Shown: positions 11,215-25,503, counted from the stretch's first letter. The stretch: DNA of 64,000 bases from Botryotinia globosa (GCA_014898425.1 RCSZ01000004.1:930001-994000); one strand, 5' to 3'. The notes: a model not told the origin generated them from the letters alone. A program made the numbers and translations.

Positions 11215-11510
11215 TTATATGCACTCTTCTTCCCCATTCTCTTCCGCCTCCGATTCGACTTTCAGATTCACTACAATCTTTGCACTCCAACCACCACCAC
11301 CTTTGTCAGAAAATTTCACCTCCCATATAGCTTCTCGGCTAATCTGCTGAAATTTCCATGTCTCCATCTGCTCATAATAACTCACGAGGTTGCCCAATCG
11401 TCACTACAAGTAGCTATCACCAAAACTTCAGTACTCCCAATGAGCAGTCTTCTCATGCAGCTCAGGAGTACCTGAAAACCACTCAACTACCTGTATGCCC
11501 ATTATCCACA
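11215..11510 (-). pseudogene. Coding-like frame with internal stops, unresolved
   Basis: On the minus strand one frame reads as plausible protein across about 300 bases, with pieces such as 'GTPELHEKTAHWEY' and then 'SYYEQMETWKFQQISREAIW'. Three stops lie in a 30-nt stretch (about 11,403-11,436) between them. The stretch is too short for a normal intron and no join keeps the frame. It may be a decayed gene or chance. No family is recognised. Confidence 0.2.
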
Positions 11511-13410
11511 CTTTCTGATCATATTCACTCACTCATCGCCTGAGATCCCTACCTGACCACCTCTGCTGTCACTCATCATTATATAGATACCTCTCCTCTT
11601 TCAAAACTTCTCTTCATTATGAGACCGGCAAATACATACCGGAACGTTAGGAGTGTATCTCATCTTTCAATTCTATTGATATACTTTATCTTTTTGACTA
11701 TTTGCAGACTACCTTGATACTGCGTACCACATCTCATCTATGTATATTTCGTCGAAAAGCTTAGATAGATTAGACCATGACATTGTAAATGCGACTAAAA
11801 TAACAACAATCATGATACTGATGATGAAGACAAACTCACAGCACTCGACAATTGTCAGTCGTCTCACAACGAAAATTCAAGACAAGACGAGAAAATAACA
11901 CAGGATATAGGCGAGGAATAGAGGACAGTAAAATCAAAGTCGCCTGAGACTCGCCCCAGTTTCTCATACACTTTGTATCCAATTACTTTGGCATCATGTT
12001 CTTCAGATTTCCCGGATATTAATACAATCCACACTGAAAATGATCAATCAAGAGATTATCTTGTATACCAAAGCCAGAAGAGGGGTAAAGGAGAAATCAA
12101 AGCATTTGGGCATGCACATGATAGCTGCCCCTTTCGCCATTGAATCTCGCTCTTTCCCTTGTACAACGGACTTCTTCACTATTATCTTGCTCCTCCTTTC
12201 CCCCACTAACTCCCCTCGTCCCTCAGTACCTCACCAGCTTTTTACGACCATTCATTATATAAACTACCTAGGTAAACCCCTTTCTACTTTTCCGGATAAA
12301 CAACGAACAAACTTCACACGCGGATATATTGGAACATAACACGCCCATCCTAAACCCCCAGAACTTAAATCAGAACTTCTCATTTTCGTTCATTTCAGCC
12401 CTCATTTTTAATCCCACCTTTCAATATCATAGCCCATGACATTTGGCACAAGTTCTAAGCACCCCAGAAACGGAAAAACTGCAAACCAGAGGGAGCCAAT
12501 AACAACAGTAACAACAGAAGTCAAGAAGCTCAAAATAGCCATAAAGCGCACATTTATTCATGAATTAAACCATAACAACAAAAAATACCAATATCAATCG
12601 CAATAGCAACGATAGTCTTAGCAATCAATTCTACCCCTCCCGTCAGCAATGGAGATGCTGAACGCCCGATGTTGCACCGGTATCTGATGCATTGCATATG
12701 TTGATTTTAGTAGAATACCCACCACTTTGCAGGATTTCTCGCATGTTTTCTTCGATAATTGGATATCAAATGAGGAGAAAATCCTAACATGTAGAAAGAT
12801 ACGCCCTCTTGTATTCGACGACGTGGAGATTCGAGAGAGAATCAGGCGACTCGAACAAACAATGAATAAAACCCTTCCTCTCACGAATGTTCAATTCATA
12901 AAACTCATGATGCCGTCACTTACACTGGCGGTGGATATTCATGATGGAAGATCGAACGCATGGCAAACGGGATGGAAATGATGTAATGTGAAATATAGTC
13001 TGGAGAGACTGAGAGCTCTCTGGAGGCAAAATGATTTTCATAGATGAGCTCACCTACGGCCTATCATACAACACTTACGTCGTAGTTATCGTCATGATAA
13101 CATCTCATGCCCATAATCAAAATGACAACACAGCATCGCCACCCCTCAAGTTCATGTCCATGTCCATATCCATGTCCTCCACCACGATCATCCGGTCGAT
13201 CTCCCCATCTCCATTTCGTATCCTCCATTCTTCAATCTCTTAGCCACCAACATCCATAAACTCTATCTCTATCCTTCATTCTCTTACCCACCCGCAATCC
13301 GCAATCCGCAGTCCGCAATCCACAATCCACAATCTCCAACCCTTCAAAAAATTCTCATCATCACGTTCTTTCTCATCAACACATACCGACGCAGCAATGC
13401 GGGGTACTTT

Positions 13411-13463
13411 TGCATTGCATTGCATTGCATAGCATAGCATAGCATAGCATAGCATGACATGAC
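13411..13463. repeat. GCATT/GCATA pentanucleotide array
   Basis: About ten 5-bp units, switching from TGCAT(T) to AGCAT(A) partway. A short related run lies at 13,757-13,775. Confidence 0.9.
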
Positions 13464-14116
13464 ACTTGCCATCTCACAACACCTCCACCCCTAATCCATC
13501 CATACCATCTCTTTGCATGATACATGATATATCATCATACATACATACATACATATGTACATACATGATTCTATTGAAAAGCAGCTGCAAATGCAATCCA
13601 TCCATCCATCCAACTCTCCAACCATTTTGATCTTCCATCCACTTTATATACATTTCTTCACCACCCTACACTTACGATTCATGCCTCCCTAGCCGACCGA
13701 TAATTCCCCCATGCACCCGTGCCGCGTGCATCAATAATTGTTCTCCTCCCAAAATATGCAATGCAATGCAATGCAGATGCAGATGCACCATCCGTTATAT
13801 GCAGTAATGCATATATACCTGGATACATGTCATATACATCCATCCCTATACATCCATCCATCCCTATCCATCCCTATACATATCATGATATCCATCGTGG
13901 CACGCACTTGCACTTTCTTCTTATCAAAGATGATGAACGGATCAAAAAATTCATTCGTCCACGACGGGATAGATAGATACGATGAAAATCATTTGAATGT
14001 AACGTACGGGATTCACGGAACATGATGCTCCCTAGTTTTTCAGAAAGAAAGAAAAAAATAAAAATAATCTCAAAATATAATTCTCTCGAGTCAAGATGAC
14101 AATATACTATCTTCAC

Positions 14117-14134
14117 GTAGGTAGGTAGGTAGGT
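14117..14134. repeat. GTAG tetranucleotide array
   Basis: Four to five GTAG units in tandem. Confidence 0.85.
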
Positions 14135-15124
14135 GGTACTTACTCTACTTATCCATGATGATATATATGATCATCCTCTGAATTTGATACACACGATCAT
14201 CATCAAAAAGTCACAGATTGATATTCCGAGCCCCTTCCATTTCTTCCTTGACACACCCGGTAGGGATTTCCAATTCCACTCAAGCTCGCAGTCCAGTTCA
14301 TTCATTCACGAATTAATTCTTTTGTCACTCTATTTTTCCCGTTTGGAGAAATCAAATATATGAACCCAGGGTCCGACTCCGATCAGATCATCGTTGTTCC
14401 TCCAACGCAAAATTAATCCCATCACATCTCCACTCCACTACACTACACTACACCTACCCCCCTCAGGTTTCCGCAGCGACGAACAAAACGGCCGGTCAGA
14501 TAGTGAGTTCCGATTCCACTGGTCCGACTCAGACAAAGAAAGACAAGACAAGACAGGAGAAACGAGAATACCAGGGAAAAAAAGTAAAAAAGGGACAGCT
14601 TGTTTCAAGGTTGGGCGACGAGGCTCACGAGTATCAAACCAAAAAAGAAGATTTCTGAAAATCTTCAAGTCGAGTCAACTTGCCCAAGAAAGAAAGAAAA
14701 AAGAAAAGTCTATAGAGTCTAGAGACTGCGTGTAAAACAAAGGGTCCTTTCATGTATTGTGTAAAACACACACTCTAGACCTAGGCGAAATGAAACAGAT
14801 ACACAGAAGACACAGAAGACACAGAAGACACACTTCAGAATTTGATTGATACTAGGTATGTATATAATCGCCGGTTTCCCCAGAGACTGGGTTAAGGGGG
14901 GGCGTGAATGTGGAAACTCGAATTTCCAATATATTGAAATTGGATTCGTTTGTTCGTTCGTGTCGTTGGTGGTCGGTCGGTGTGCTAAGTAAGTCGTAAG
15001 TAAACTAAGTCAAGTCTGTCAGGTCTGGTGAGTACAGTTATGCCATAGTTCCATAGTTCTTGGGCTTATTGAAAGCTTTGGGCATTGGTGTATGTGTATG
15101 CCTCTCTAACCCCATTGTCTTGTA

Positions 15125-15181
15125 TCCTATGTTATCCTATCCTGTCCTGTCCTGTCCTGTCCTATCCTGTCCTATGCTATC
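15125..15181. repeat. TCCTA/TCCTG pentanucleotide array
   Basis: About eleven 5-bp units of TCCTR. A second array of the same motif lies 620 bp away at 15,791-15,830. Confidence 0.9.
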
Positions 15182-15790
15182 ATACTAGATATCCTACCGG
15201 TATTCCATCACCGACGACCAAGCCCAAAGTGTCGATCCAAGTTTCGTCAATGTGTCCAGAAAGAATGTTCATTTCCGATGAAGATGAATAACTTCAAAGT
15301 ACTGACTCCTTCGTGATTGTGCTTGTACACAAGAAGAGAGTTGTACAAGTTTCATCATAAGTATCATAAGTATTTTCCGAATAGATTGATATGAATTGTC
15401 ATAAAAAAGTGCAAACCCCCATGACAGATGATGTAGATATATATGTCACATACTCCATAGCTATGTCCATCCCTCAGCAAACTAACAAAATTTTCCACGC
15501 AAGTATATATTAACATCATACGCCTAGGGAAAAACCATCACGAACCATCATGAGCCATTTGTCACCACTTCGGCCATATATCCACTCGATATAGTAAATC
15601 TACGTAGTAATTCGTAAAGATCTTCTTCAAGTTCCAAACCCCAGACTCTGATGGATCTGACCACTGCACATCTCTCGGCAAGAATAGGAAAAACAAGAAG
15701 CCTAAGAAAAAAAATCTTTCTCTACCACAGCAACGGTTTAGAAAGTTAAAACAAACTCCACTTGCACCGAGCGGAGCGAGAGCTTGCTAT

Positions 15791-15893
15791 CCTATGATTC
15801 CTATCCTATCCTATCCTGTCCTGTCCTGTCCATCCGTCGTTTGTAAGAAAACTTCTTTTCTTTTTTCCCTTCCCTTCCCTTCCCTTCCCAGAG
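15791..15893. repeat. TCCTR array followed by TTCCC array
   Basis: About seven TCCTR units, then about five TTCCC units at 15,868-15,890. All are pyrimidine-rich on the plus strand. Confidence 0.85.
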
Positions 15894-16370
15894 GAGTGGG
15901 AATCCGCACTGTGGATATTGATATCCATCCAACCATCCATCCACCCACCCATCCGCTTCACTTCACTTCACCACCAACTTAGAGTAGTAAAAGCATAAGA
16001 AATCAGGGTCCCATCCAAACCAAAACAAAATCCCCAATTTACATTAGAATGTCTATTCTACCCGAAGCCCCCCACAATCCAGCAACCGAAACACCCGTAG
16101 TACCATGTACATACCGAGAAACACGATGAAAAACAAAATTCACTACAAGAAATGATGATGGTGATAGTAAAAGAGTGGAACTCCACCTTTTTCTTCCTTT
16201 TCCTCTGGTTTTTTTTCTAGAACCATTTTCATTAATTGTTGATCTGAGCTTTCTTACCTACTTGGGTTACGTATCTATCTACCTATATCTTTAGTCTCTC
16301 TTATTATTTTGGAGCCGGCGGAGCGGGGCATGCCTCATTCATGCTCAATCTTTTTTGACACAAGCTTGAA

Positions 16371-16401
16371 GCTATAGCTAGCTATAGCTAGCTATAGCTA
16401 T
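16371..16401. repeat. GCTATAGCTA decanucleotide array (self-complementary)
   Basis: Three tandem copies of a 10-mer that is itself nearly palindromic. One more partial copy lies at about 16,678-16,690. Confidence 0.85.
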
Positions 16402-18733
16402 GACTTAGCTTAGCTTACGTCTTCGTAGATGCCGCGCAGAGATCTAGCTACCGGGCCGGAAGTGTGCAGCTTGTAGATTCCAGATTCCAGATTCCAGATG
16501 GATGCATGCAGAAGCATAAAGGGACCAAGACATATATATACATATACATACACATACCCAACCATCTCCAACATCAGCACTTCACAAAACCCGAATCAAT
16601 CAATGAATAATCCGCACTAGCAAAACTTAGACGAGGAGGGGAAATACACCGTACTAAAAAGATGGTACATAGGTAAGCTATAGCTAGCTCGGGTGGAACG
16701 GATATCTCCCAAGCTTCACTCAGTACTTCGCCGCGGGCTTATTCCACCTTCTCCTCTCCACTGCCCTCACGAGCAAAGTGCAATTACATAGCACAGATGC
16801 GGGTCGGTTGGCTGATGGGCTAACTGGGCGCTTTCCACATCTTGCGCGTCTGTGCACGATACATCTAGATTTACACGACACACAATGCATTATGTAAATG
16901 GGAGGAAGAATTCTGTCTTCCTGACGCTTCAATATCTAGGTATCTTGCACATAGATACATACTAGCTCCTATCACCAAAACGTACTTTTGGATCTGATTT
17001 ACCCAAGCATATTACACACACATATGTACATATATACCATTACAAAGCAAGTGAAAAAACCAATCCCAAAAACCCAGGTTTAGACATCAACCTCCCTCCA
17101 TCCCTCCATACATATATGTAAGTAATACCTGCAGAAGCGACCCGAAAATACCTACCTACAGTACCTCCAAGACCTACCTGCATACACACATAAGGAACAA
17201 AAACACGGGTACAGTATCAAAAAAGTAGATGAGAAAAGGGACAATGTAACAAATGCCGAAGAGGTCTGGTGGTCGGGATGATTTTAATGCCCATTTTCTA
17301 TTTCCGATTCCGATTGTTCGTTCGGCTTTTGATCCCTATTGGGTATTAGGTATTGTGAAATCTTCTACTGTGAACATATTGATAAGTAGATAGGAATCTA
17401 CCTAGATACTGCAGTATAGAAATTTTCAAGCAGATTATAGATTTGTGAGCGGATGGATGGAAAGGTTCTTCGTTTATATGTCATAGGTAGGTAGATAAGA
17501 ATATAGATTGATATAGCGATACATAACTACTCATCTACTTACTACATTACCATACAATTCTCCTTCATTTCCTCTCAAAGTATCCATCACCTCGGTACGA
17601 ATTGAAATCCCATCTGAGCATGATCATAAAGGTAGAAATCATTTGACTCCATCTTACCTTCTGCTCGTGCCTCTCCAAGAGAGACTTATGTTTCTATCTG
17701 ATACCCAATACCCATCCATCCATCCATCCATCCATCACCACGCAGTAAAGATCAAACGCAAAGCCAACCGCAAAGCCAACCGCAAACCCAGACAATTTCC
17801 CATCCATCCCTTCTATGACGTTTCCGAATGGAACCAATACCCCCAAGTGAACTTTCCCATCAGTAATCCATCCAAGTTTCTAAAAATGCTATGTATCCAA
17901 TCCCATCACGATTGCGAAAAGCGAGCCAGAAGCCCTAATTATCTGGCTCGAATAGGAAATTGATGAGCCCTTGAGAGTTGAAACCGTCCGACCAGTCTGT
18001 GCGTTGCACTCACACATGCATACAGACAAACCTAGCTATAAGAGCCTAAAAATTTCGAAGCCTAAATACCCATAGATAGGGGTTTCTCATATATATAGTT
18101 TCAGTCTCGGTATTTAGTCTTATTTTATACCTTCAACCTCCTCATTTTCATCAAATTTATCATATGAATTTATAAATTCATTATATAATAAACTAAAACT
18201 TGGACCACTATCACTAATTATTATAAAAGCATTAGAAAAATTAGAATCATATACAGGTATATAAGAATATACCTGTATAAATCAATTTTATTATATAAAA
18301 ATTTTTGAGATTAAAAAATATACTCATATAAAGAGGATGTCTGTATAACATACTCATATAGCTAGATCTGATTATATCATATTATATTATATTAGATCAA
18401 TTTATCTATCTATCTATCTATCTATTCATTGATCTATATACACTACATTACAACACCTCTCGAGTTTAATACCTCGATACTTGATACTCTATGAGAAGGT
18501 AGGTACTCTGTAGATGAAAAAGCTCTACCTAAGTTCTAACTAACAAAAATTCAATTCCCCTCCATCCCTCCATCCCTCCAGGCTCCATCCTTCCATCCTT
18601 CATCTCATCTGATCTCATCTCACCCACCTTCCCAGCTGAGAAAGCCCGAAAAACCGAAAAACCACAGCCCACCCACCATTCATTCATTCCCAGCCATCTT
18701 CTTTTTGCAATGCGGGAACTCTGAGGAAGTATT

Positions 18734-18792
18734 ATCCATATCTATATCCATATCTATATCCATATCTATATCCATTACCCATTACCCATTAC
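18734..18792. repeat. TATCCATATCTA 12-mer array and ATTACCC heptamer array
   Basis: Three copies of the 12-mer run directly into about three ATTACCC units. Confidence 0.85.
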
Positions 18793-19185
18793 CTATATGA
18801 GGAATCAACATTAAATTCCCGATTGCGGGGTCAAAGTGGGAGAGAGGGAGGGAGGAAGAGAGAAAACTGTCTAGAAACTCCCAGAGAGAACAAATAGAAT
18901 GAATAAAGAGAACAAAAAGAATTGTTATCCTCTCTTGGGTTTAAAACACACACATGTATCAACCAAATCAACTCATCACTCATCACTCATCACTCATCAC
19001 TCAGCTCACATCCAGTCATCCATCCAGCCATCCAGTCATCCATCCATCCATCCTCAAGCTTAAAGCTCGGGATATATGCAAGCCTCCGAAACCACGGGCG
19101 TGAAAGGTAGATAGGTAGGTAATAGGTATAGATGGGATATGTCCACTTGCCCGCATTGCATAAGAGGAAACGAGAAGAATCACAA

Positions 19186-19228
19186 CATAGCACATAGCAC
19201 ATAGCACATAGCACATAGCACATAGCAA
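19186..19228. repeat. CATAGCA heptamer array
   Basis: Six tandem 7-bp units. Confidence 0.9.
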
Positions 19229-20338
19229 CCCGTTTGTTTATTGATACGCGAGAGAGAAAGAAAGAAAGACAGAGATAGAGGGGTCAAAGAAACAAACGCA
19301 AAATAAAGACTCGACGCGATTCCCAGCCTTCAATCCAAAATTCCCATCTTTCCTCAGAGAATTCCATCATGCGGGGTAGAGCGATACAATGTATCCCGTA
19401 ATTCCAAAAACTTAAGACCTACAGGCTACGATACATCTCCGAAGATCTACAATCAATCTCTGCGCAGTGCGCACGCCGCACATCCATTCGCAAAAGCTCG
19501 TGACGTCGTTTCCATTTGGCGAGAGAGTGGAATCAGTGCATGTCCGTTTTGTTTACTTCCTTGATATCTGACACGTCTTCCAAGCCAGCACGGGATATTT
19601 TTCTTGCGTGCATTTGGCGAGGTTACTTGTTACTGTACCTTTCTTTACCTTTACAAACTACCTTTACCTTTCTTTCCCTACCCATCTACACACGAAGAAA
19701 AGATACCATGATTATTGTCAAAGTTGAAGAAGAAGAATCAATCCACAATGAGTAATGGATAAAAGAAGAAATGGACTCATGTAAAGAAGGCGGCAACTTG
19801 CATAGCTGCCAAATCATTCCTCCATTCATTCCTTCATTCATCGTACTCCTCACGTACCATCCCGTTCGATTGCCGTATCCGACACAGGAAGGAAAGAAAG
19901 ATCTAATCACTGGGTGGCCTTCCATCGTGTAGCCGCCGCGAGTCCAAACCCCGGTTGACATATCGCATCATGATGCGGAATGTTATTGGTAGAGGAGGAA
20001 GATGATTATCTCTCAGCTCGCCTCGATATCCTTGCCATCATGCCATGTTTATTTGTGATAACGGATCGATGATGATTGCTCATATCTGATATGAGACCAC
20101 ATGTGTGATCAAACTTCAAAGAGAGAGCGAAGAAGAAAAATATACATATAAGCTCTGTGTTGTCACAGTCCTCATCTCATTTGGTTTAGGAATACCCTTA
20201 TAGAAATTCAATGTTTGAACAAAATATAACCGTCGCTTCCAGAAATTGGAGACGGATACTTTGCGAGAATTTGCCAATGACATCAATTGCTTACCCGGGA
20301 ATCGAAATCTGGAGTGAGAATCGAAGAAGTACGGAGTA

Positions 20339-20783
20339 CAAAGGTTGGAAGGATAAATATTATCAATCACACAAAAAAACGATGGAATTTTTCCTTACTT
20401 TTATAAGTTTTAAATTAATCAAATTACAATATTGGTTGAATATTTATATGATAAAATTTATCATGTGGAAGTATTATCAAAAATTATATTTCATTCAAAA
20501 TCATTTCAATTTTATTCGAAATTATCAATTCTAATTGGATTTCGAAATCCAAATTCTATCTAAAACTTATTTAGAATTTATATATAAAAAAACTTCAAAT
20601 ACTTTAAATATTATTAAAGCATTAGAATTAATAAAAAAACAAATAAAATTTCAAATATTAAATTTCGAAAGAGAAATAGGTCAATGTCTATTCAAATAAA
20701 TTCAAATAACAATAAAATCTCTAAAAACGGCAAGATTCCATTAAAAGTGGGGGTTACAAGACTTATTACCCTTCCAACCTTTG
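20339..20783. mobile_element. Mariner-like MITE, 445 bp, flanked by TA
   Basis: The ends are perfect inverted repeats for the first 14 bases (CAAAGGTTGGAAGG), continuing imperfectly to about 18 bp. A TA dinucleotide flanks each side (20337-20338 and 20784-20785), the insertion signature of Tc1/mariner-type transposons. The interior is strongly AT-rich, much more than its flanks, with no usable transposase frame. This suggests a non-autonomous or mutated copy. Confidence 0.7.
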
Positions 20784-20785
20784 TA

Positions 20786-23700
20786 AAAGATTAAAGATGG
20801 AGATAATTTGATACAAGGTTCCTACTCTCGGAGCATTTAGAACAAAATCTTGATTCCTGGAAAATCTGGCCTGTTTTCAAGGTTCTTATTCCGTTTCTCA
20901 AAAGTATACGGTACACTGCACAGTGAACGGAATAGACAAGGGGGGGCGATATTCATCAATTGGTATGTAGCGAGGCTCGAGAGTTCAATGTGGAGAATAC
21001 AAACAAAACGAGCAAACTTGACAAGGCTATCAAAAAACGTTGAACTGGCCAGATCCAGACTTTGTTTCGAATCAGGAATTTATTCTCGTGACATTGACGA
21101 GTCAATTGCTGTGAATGGTGGATATATATATACACATATAGGTATACATCATAGATGTATTCGATTTTCCTCCCTAGCCCTGAAAGTAGTTGACCGAGTA
21201 GCCTTGTTAAGTTCCAGTTCCAAGTTGAGTTATCCTTGGTTCCTCCGTTGATATTAATCAAAGATGTAGTCCGGTCGCTCTATGACCATCTTCTGAAAAG
21301 TTGAGATCCTCTTTTCTTCAAGAAAAGGAGACAAGTCTGAAGCAAAAGGATCTCGAATCTCGATGAACTTAACCCGCGGTGGAGTCAGCAATGTCAGGAG
21401 TCAGGACTCAGTACTCCTCACCATTGAGACTAGAAGGGATCATTAGTTTATTCGTCGACTTACGACATTTTCTTACCCGTTGATAGTCACCCAAATTTCC
21501 AGGCTGAGCTGAACTTCGTCTCCGGAGACTTTTAGTTTGTCCGCGGGAGCGAATTTCGGCGTCGGTCGGCCAGGCTACCAATCTCATGAGATGATAATCA
21601 GCCAAGCCTCCCCTAGATGTCCTCGGAGGAAATAGGCTGGATTGGCAAGGCTATGAATGTGGTGATACGAGCCATTCGTTTAATCATCGTAATGAAATTT
21701 GTATCTGTAACTTGCTCGTTAGGACGGCATACCCGATAAGAATTATTTCTCCAATCAGTCCAGTCCCCTCGTCCATCTTCATCGTGGTTGACCTGGACAC
21801 CCACACCGCTGCTCAACTCGTCCCTCATGTTTCTAAATGAGAATCCTTCGGTTGAGGAGTCAATATATCATCATACGGAAAGTCATCAGCTGATCTACCA
21901 ACGACGACGACGACGATGGACGATAAAAATATAATTGACGCTGAGCTAACTACCCCGGGCGGCTACATTAGAGGCCATATGGAGAACATAATTTTATGAT
22001 TCTGCCTTGTAGAGTCTGAGAGCAGAAACAAATAATGACGATGGAACAAAATTGTGGATAATTTTATGCCCTGTCAACTCTAATAGGTCGGCCTCTGGTG
22101 AGACCTCAATTTGAAGGATTATGTCCGCGCTTGATGGTCGAATGGGATGTACAACCTTATGCTTACATTGCTGGATACTGGAGACATATGTACTCTGTAA
22201 TTGCTATCCATAAAACCTTGACACGATTTCAGATAGACAAGAATGTCGCACACGTTCTGCCTATGATACAAAAAGCATAGGCGCTCGGGATACCAGGCAT
22301 CTGGGGTTCTCGCTTTCGTCAGGGGTACCGATCAGTGTCGTGCTTGCTCGACGGAGGATTGAACATGGAAGCCGATATGAAAATAGAACCCCCCATTGAT
22401 TGAATCAAGCAGTCTTTGCCTTTATGTAGATGTCAAGATATCAGCCAGTAGACATGGAGAAAACTGCAGGTGGCTCTTTCGAGATATCGGGAACAAAAGA
22501 GCACCTGGGCACATGCAGGTGACCCTCTGACGATGAGGCTAAATGATTTGAAAGTTGTTTGTAAATTGTAAATTGTAATTGAGGGGAGACGCGTTTTGGT
22601 AAATATTTACTTTCACGCTTTGTTTTCGCGCCCACTATTGATTGTGAATTTGTGATGTATAAACTCTGGATATGTACGAAAGAACAAAAGAACGATTGAA
22701 CGAATGATGTATAAACGTATAAACACCAAAGCGGGAAGATATTCCCGTTGACCAGTACCAAAGATAGAAAGAAGCTAGGATAGATAACGTGATGCCATTG
22801 AAAGCTACGAACGAGCCTACGAGATATACTCCGCAGCGACCAGGTATCTTGGTAGTAGGTATCATGTATGGTATGTACGGAGTATGTACTTTCTTTCGTA
22901 CTAGGTAATCAATGCATGAAACTTAAGACGCAAAAGCTTAAATTTCATAAACCTTGTGAATGCCCTGTGCATTTTGCGACGCTTTTGCATCTAGAATTTA
23001 CTTAATCGGGCAATGTTTGACTGATCAATTCATTGTTCAAATGATGATGATATTCAAGGTATGAATGGATGGATGGTTGGTTGGATGGCTTTGATCGGAT
23101 TGTGAATCTTGATATCGATAGTGATGGAATTGTCTCAATGGATATACCTAGATTGAAGGGTTAACGAAACGTGTTTCTAGCAAGATATCAATATCAGAAT
23201 GTCATGTTCATAATTCAGGATAACGAGTGGGTAGAATCTGTGATATCAGCTCGTGATAAGAACGAGAATTGGCATCAAACCCCAGCATCTCTGCGAGTTA
23301 TAACACTTGGAGATATTATATCTTCATCTCACATCTACCATGGCAATCCCTTCATTGCTTTCCGAAGCCATTATACGTACCGGTATTGAATATGATCAAT
23401 ATCATCTCATCAATTATACTTCCATCAAAACCATCTCGATGCACTTCTAACGACATCATCAATCTAAATGTCACATATCTGATTCATAACCTTCTGTGTC
23501 CAATTGATCCATATGCAAGGTCACCTGCAGAGCATAAACCAAGCCATGCTGATGTCTATTTCTCACTCAGCAACCGTACGGACGGAGTGTATATGATGAA
23601 CCAATCCATAGTGCTTGATACTCTCCGCTCCTTCGCCGCACGACAACAGCCCACCCATCTACCTCTAGAGTCCTAACTCATTGTCCTCTGGTGCTACAGT

Positions 23701-25503
23701 ATTCGCTTTTCTTTCTTTCTGCGAACTAGGTAAGGATTCTTAGAACCGATGGATTCATGGATCCATGGATCCATGGAACCCCATCAAAAGCAAGGTACCA
23801 AGTAAGTTGGCGTAGACCCATCAGCAAGGCTAGAAGCTGACTAGGTGAGTAGCTATGTTTTAGCTGGTTGCTGTGGTTGATGGCTGACCTAGCTCGAAGA
23901 AGTAACAATTAAATATTCCTCTTCCCTTCCATCACGTCCTGTACGACGAGTTCCAACCCTTTACTGCCCAGTTCGCGAGCAGATCCCCGCAGCCAGGAGA
24001 CAAAGCTAAATCCAGGTTGGCATTAACCAGATTCGTAATATTGTCGATTTTTGGCTTCCATGGCCCATGGGGCATGTCCATAGCAGGAAAGAGGTCAATT
24101 CTATCGTGCTATTCGTTAGAGAGTGGTTTGACCTGGATACTTTTGAATCCACCAAAGCTACCGACGAAGTACCTTGAACCTTTTTACCCACTTCCCTAGC
24201 ACTACACGACAGCCCACGCTTCATATGTGAGGATCACGATATATATATCTTAGAAATAATGAGAGGGTTAAGGTTAGGAAGGATTAGGATAGTAAAGTTA
24301 GCAAGCATGGCAAGCATGGCAAGCATGGCAAGCATGGCAAGCATCGCAGGTAGAGCACGTATCGCACGTATAGGTAATGAATAGACGAGAAGCCAATCAA
24401 GATAAGTTTAAAACGGAGCACGTCTAGTATGATTGTGGTTATAGTTTGTCTATAATAAGAGAAGAAAATATAGTGAGAGGGGATGAGAGACAGCAAAGTG
24501 TAGAACAGACCTACCTAGCTAGGCATTTAGACATTGTACGTACCTTTCTTGCTATCCCCTCACCTCGTCTCGTCTAACTCGCTATCTACATAGTAATCGA
24601 AATATATTCATTTTTTTTTAATCTCCCTGACAACACCAGAGCGACAGGACCATCCAAGGAATATAATTGTAATGAGAAAATGAACTCCACTGGCGACACC
24701 AATTGATACCACTAAATCCCGATTTTCTTGTTTGCTTGGATAAACCCTTAGTTACATCGAATTCATTTATCTTCAACCAATTCGCACTTCTGAATTCCTC
24801 TTTTCTCTTACTATCACGACTACTGACCCTTTTAACTTTCGACCGTCGACCCTTCCCTCCCCTTCCCTTCCCTTTGGTCCCCCTTAGGTTCGTCTTCTTC
24901 AACTGGACGCCACCAAACCAAAGATCCCTTACGATAATTCCGTCGTGGTATTAAACATACCAAGGGAACAAGTGAAATAGAAAAGGTCAACTTCCCCCAC
25001 ACCAGCCTTTCTTTTATATGTGAGATATATCATCGACCAGGGCCGACCATCCTTCGAACCTACCATTCGACCTCTTCCTCCGACGAATTGATCTCTCGAC
25101 CTTAATCACGACCCGATACTCGAGTAACAAACCGGTTTAAGCCACCAAATTCAATCATCGACCGAAAAGCACATACCAAAAGGCAATACAATCAACCCGA
25201 TAGGTTTCAATGCACCAAGCATTCCAGTAATTCCCATCGGACAACCTCTCGATCTCTGCAGCTTCTCGTGAACCAGCAGCAGCATTCTACCATTGTTCGC
25301 AGTTTGTATAGCAACGACATTTGGGAATATCCTCCCCATTTGATTGTTTGCCGTCAATCTGATCACGGAACTCTCTACATTTATACTACAATTTATAATC
25401 ACATCAACGGATCTTCCCTGCAGTGGACTTCTGTTGAATCAATTCAATTGATAGTACAATTTAGAGTAGTCAATTCACCTCTTAATTCCACATCCCATTC
25501 ATT
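20786..25503. other. Long intergenic region upstream of CDC25
   Basis: 4.7 kb with no supported gene. The last ~500 bp is pyrimidine-rich and probably holds the CDC25 promoter and leader. Short ATG-started frames occur upstream of the CDC25 start. Confidence 0.5.
24301..24345. repeat. GCAAGCATG 9-mer array
   Basis: Five tandem 9-bp units, the last one diverged. Confidence 0.9.

Larger units (their letters stand above)
8361..20336. other. Gene desert, 12 kb, rich in microsatellites
   Basis: I find no convincing gene, tRNA or 5S rRNA here. Open frames are short, lack domains and often overlap each other on both strands. From about 13.1 kb on, the plus strand is pyrimidine-rich and filled with short tandem repeats. 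An AT-rich patch at about 18.08-18.42 kb contains a 12-bp-arm palindrome (ATACAGGTATAT at 18,252). A coding-like minus frame at 11.2-11.5 kb is listed separately. Confidence 0.55.

Noticed and set aside
14394..14735. 113-codon plus-strand frame in the gene desert
   Set aside because: Low-complexity Lys/Arg/Ser content from simple repeats, and an antisense frame of similar quality exists.
20570..20680. AT-rich sequence reading like a helix-turn-helix start of a pogo-type transposase ('IIKALELIKKQIKF')
   Set aside because: It lies within the MITE interior, is only about 25 residues and is AT-driven. A loose match also occurs at 18.2 kb. Not enough to claim a transposase relic.
24250..24300. 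TTAGG-like sequence resembling telomeric repeats (GGGTTAAGGTTAGG)
   Set aside because: The units are irregular and too few, and the locus is flanked by ordinary sequence. There is no telomere-type array.
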